5,608 nucleotides of DNA. Source: JAWLGW01 sp964569055. Lineage in GTDB: Bacteria; Planctomycetota; J058. Below the pieces are notes generated by a model. It had not been told where the DNA came from and ran no database searches. It saw nothing but the letters and a program-made list of their open reading frames with translations. The stretch is taken from the NCBI GenBank assembly GCA_964569055.1, contig CAZMSZ010000460.1, forward strand, positions 1 to 5,608, written 5' to 3'. Below, one piece after another: positions 1 to 5,608 of this stretch. Positions within the stretch are counted from its first letter, which is position 1, and the number at the start of each line of letters is the position of its first letter. Position numbers and translations under genes: made by a program.

Positions 1-8
1 AATCCGAG

Positions 9-104
9 TCGGACTCGGACTCGGACTCGGACTCGGATTCGGATTCGGATTCGGAATCGGATTCGGATGCGGAATCGGAATCGGAGTCGGAGTCGGAGTC
101 GGGG
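9..104. repeat. Hexanucleotide tandem repeat (TCGGAN)x16
   Basis: Sixteen head-to-tail six-base units fill this stretch without a break. Almost all variation is in the sixth base: units 1-4 end in C, 5-7 in T, 8 in A, 9-10 in T, 11-12 in A and 13-16 in G. Only two units differ elsewhere: unit 11 (69-74) begins with G, and unit 16 (99-104) reads TCGGGG. Identical variants lie side by side, as expected if the array grew by local duplication or replication slippage. One inverted unit lies just outside each end: ATCCGA at 2-7 and CTCCGA at 106-111. The array begins 12 bases beyond the recD2 stop codon, so it is the 3' flank of the repair operon. Its left limit is uncertain because the window begins there. 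The unit could encode Ser-Asp/Glu dipeptides in one frame of either strand, but no gene can be assigned. Confidence 0.95.
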
Positions 105-111
105 ACTCCGA
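93..111 (-). terminator. Hairpin just after recD2, possible terminator
   Basis: On the minus strand, five bases after the recD2 stop codon, TCGGAGTC and GACTCCGA form a perfect 8-bp stem around a three-base CCC loop. The structure arises because the last direct repeat units abut an inverted unit at 106-111. A GC-rich stem directly behind the last gene of a probable operon fits a 3' end or a transcript-stabilising stem. No T-run follows it; the sequence continues into the repeat array. It is therefore not a classic intrinsic terminator, and the fold may be only a by-product of the repeats. Confidence 0.35.
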
Positions 112-116
112 TCCCG

Positions 117-5305
<5,189 letters not shown>

Positions 5306-5382
5306 GGCCCCCTCCAGCGCGCCGACCGCGTCGCGGCCCGGAGCTTAGCACGCGTGGGCGGGGGGGCCGATTTCAGGGTCAG
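5306..5382 (-). other. Gap upstream of uvrA, candidate promoter/leader region
   Basis: These 77 bases separate the upstream FG-GAP gene from uvrA and are the only intergenic DNA in which a uvrA promoter could sit. They contain the 8-bp palindrome CACGCGTG (5349-5356), a C-run on the minus strand (5361-5366), a 6-bp stem with a three-base loop at 5324-5338 (one G-T pair), and the uvrA ribosome binding site. TGCTAAGCT (5342-5350) loosely resembles an extended -10 element, but no -35 element lies at a suitable distance. No T-run terminator for the upstream gene is visible, so readthrough into uvrA is also possible. Confidence 0.4.
5311..5315 (-). promoter_or_regulatory. Shine-Dalgarno site fixing the uvrA TTG start
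   Basis: On the minus strand GGAGG, extended by three further Gs, ends five bases before the TTG codon at 5303-5305. This is near-ideal pairing and spacing for the 16S rRNA 3' end. It decides the start of uvrA, because no ATG or GTG lies between the preceding in-frame stop and the first conserved residues. Confidence 0.85.
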
Positions 5383-5608
5383 TCAGTTCCAGCGGCGCAG
5401 GATCCGCAGGTCCGAATCCTGGAGCACGATCAGGTCGGGGCGTCCGTCGCCCGTGAGCGGCGCGACCCCGACGAGCCCGCGCCAGTCGTACACATCCTCG
5501 CGCGTGACCCGGTACGGCGCCTCCAGGCCTCCCAGCCCGTCGTTGAGAGCGGCCCAAGCGCCGACATCGTCTCCCGACACGACGTCGAGGTCCCCGTCCG
5601 CCTCGAGG
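5383..5608 (-). CDS. FG-GAP/VCBS-repeat protein, C-terminal fragment
   Basis: This is the last 74 codons of a gene that enters from beyond the right edge and ends at TGA (5383-5385). Two copies of the repeat's Asp/Gly-rich loop are visible: EADGDLDVV near the window edge, followed by GAWAALNDGLGGL, and LTGDGRPDLIVLQ, followed by a short strand and the end RRWN. This matches the FG-GAP/VCBS pattern (D-x-D-G-D-x-x-D, then a beta strand), in which acidic loops often bind calcium and the repeats form a beta-propeller. Such proteins are usually secreted or surface-exposed, but the N-terminus is outside the window, so no signal peptide or partner domain can be judged. A GTG at 5578-5580 could pose as a start, but the repeat clearly continues upstream of it. 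The gene runs the same way as uvrA, 77 bases ahead; no functional link to repair is evident. Its exact function is unknown. Confidence 0.75.
   Translation of the reverse strand, partial: LEADGDLDVVSGDDVGAWAALNDGLGGLEAPYRVTREDVYDWRGLVGVAPLTGDGRPDLIVLQDSDLRILRRWN

Noticed and set aside
9..104. CRISPR array or insertion-sequence end
   Set aside because: The units are six bases with no spacers, and no transposase or target-site duplication is seen; this is a simple tandem repeat.
5342..5376. Sigma70-like promoter with TAAGCT as -10 and CTGAAA as -35
   Set aside because: The spacer would be 23 bases, well outside the usual 16-18, and the -10 matches the consensus at only three of six positions.
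5306..5382. SOS (LexA) operator upstream of uvrA
   Set aside because: No CTGT-N8-ACAG, GAAC-N4-GTTC or GTTC-N7-GTTC pattern is present. A single GAAC half-site next to the FG-GAP stop codon is not enough.
5345..5557. Minus-strand frame overlapping the FG-GAP gene fragment
   Set aside because: The other frame carries the Asp/Gly loops of FG-GAP repeats and continues to the window edge; this one is Arg/Ala/Gly/Pro-rich with no motif.

Overview
This window is high-GC bacterial DNA. It carries two complete DNA-repair genes and the end of a third gene, all on the minus strand, plus a short tandem-repeat tract. Read in the direction of transcription (high to low coordinates), the order is: the C-terminal end of an FG-GAP/VCBS-repeat protein (5383-5608, cut by the window edge), a 77-bp gap (5306-5382), uvrA (2351-5305), recD2 (117-2354), and a hexanucleotide repeat array (9-104) starting just after the recD2 stop codon.

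uvrA encodes a class I excinuclease ABC subunit A. Both ABC ATPase cassettes are intact, and so are both four-cysteine zinc modules. The gene starts at a TTG codon behind a strong Shine-Dalgarno sequence and ends in an unusual Lys/Arg-rich tail. recD2 encodes a 745-residue RecD2/RecD-like superfamily 1 5'-3' DNA helicase with all expected motifs and an N-terminal helix-hairpin-helix region. The two genes share four bases: the GTG start of recD2 overlaps the TGA stop of uvrA. This points to one transcript with coupled translation, joining damage recognition in nucleotide excision repair to a helicase linked to damage tolerance and recombination in other bacteria.

The high GC content, GC-rich third codon positions, an FG-GAP-repeat protein and hexameric repeats in a gene border would fit Myxococcota or Planctomycetota, among others. 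Nothing here fixes the taxon. No mobile element, CRISPR array, tRNA or rRNA was recognised. Most long plus-strand open frames are antisense by-products of GC-rich coding sequence.

I do not see a clearly new multi-gene system. The points most worth a second look are the overlapping uvrA-recD2 pair, the basic tail of UvrA, and the TCGGAN array, which is flanked by inverted units, shows block-wise variants and could encode Ser-Asp/Glu on either strand.
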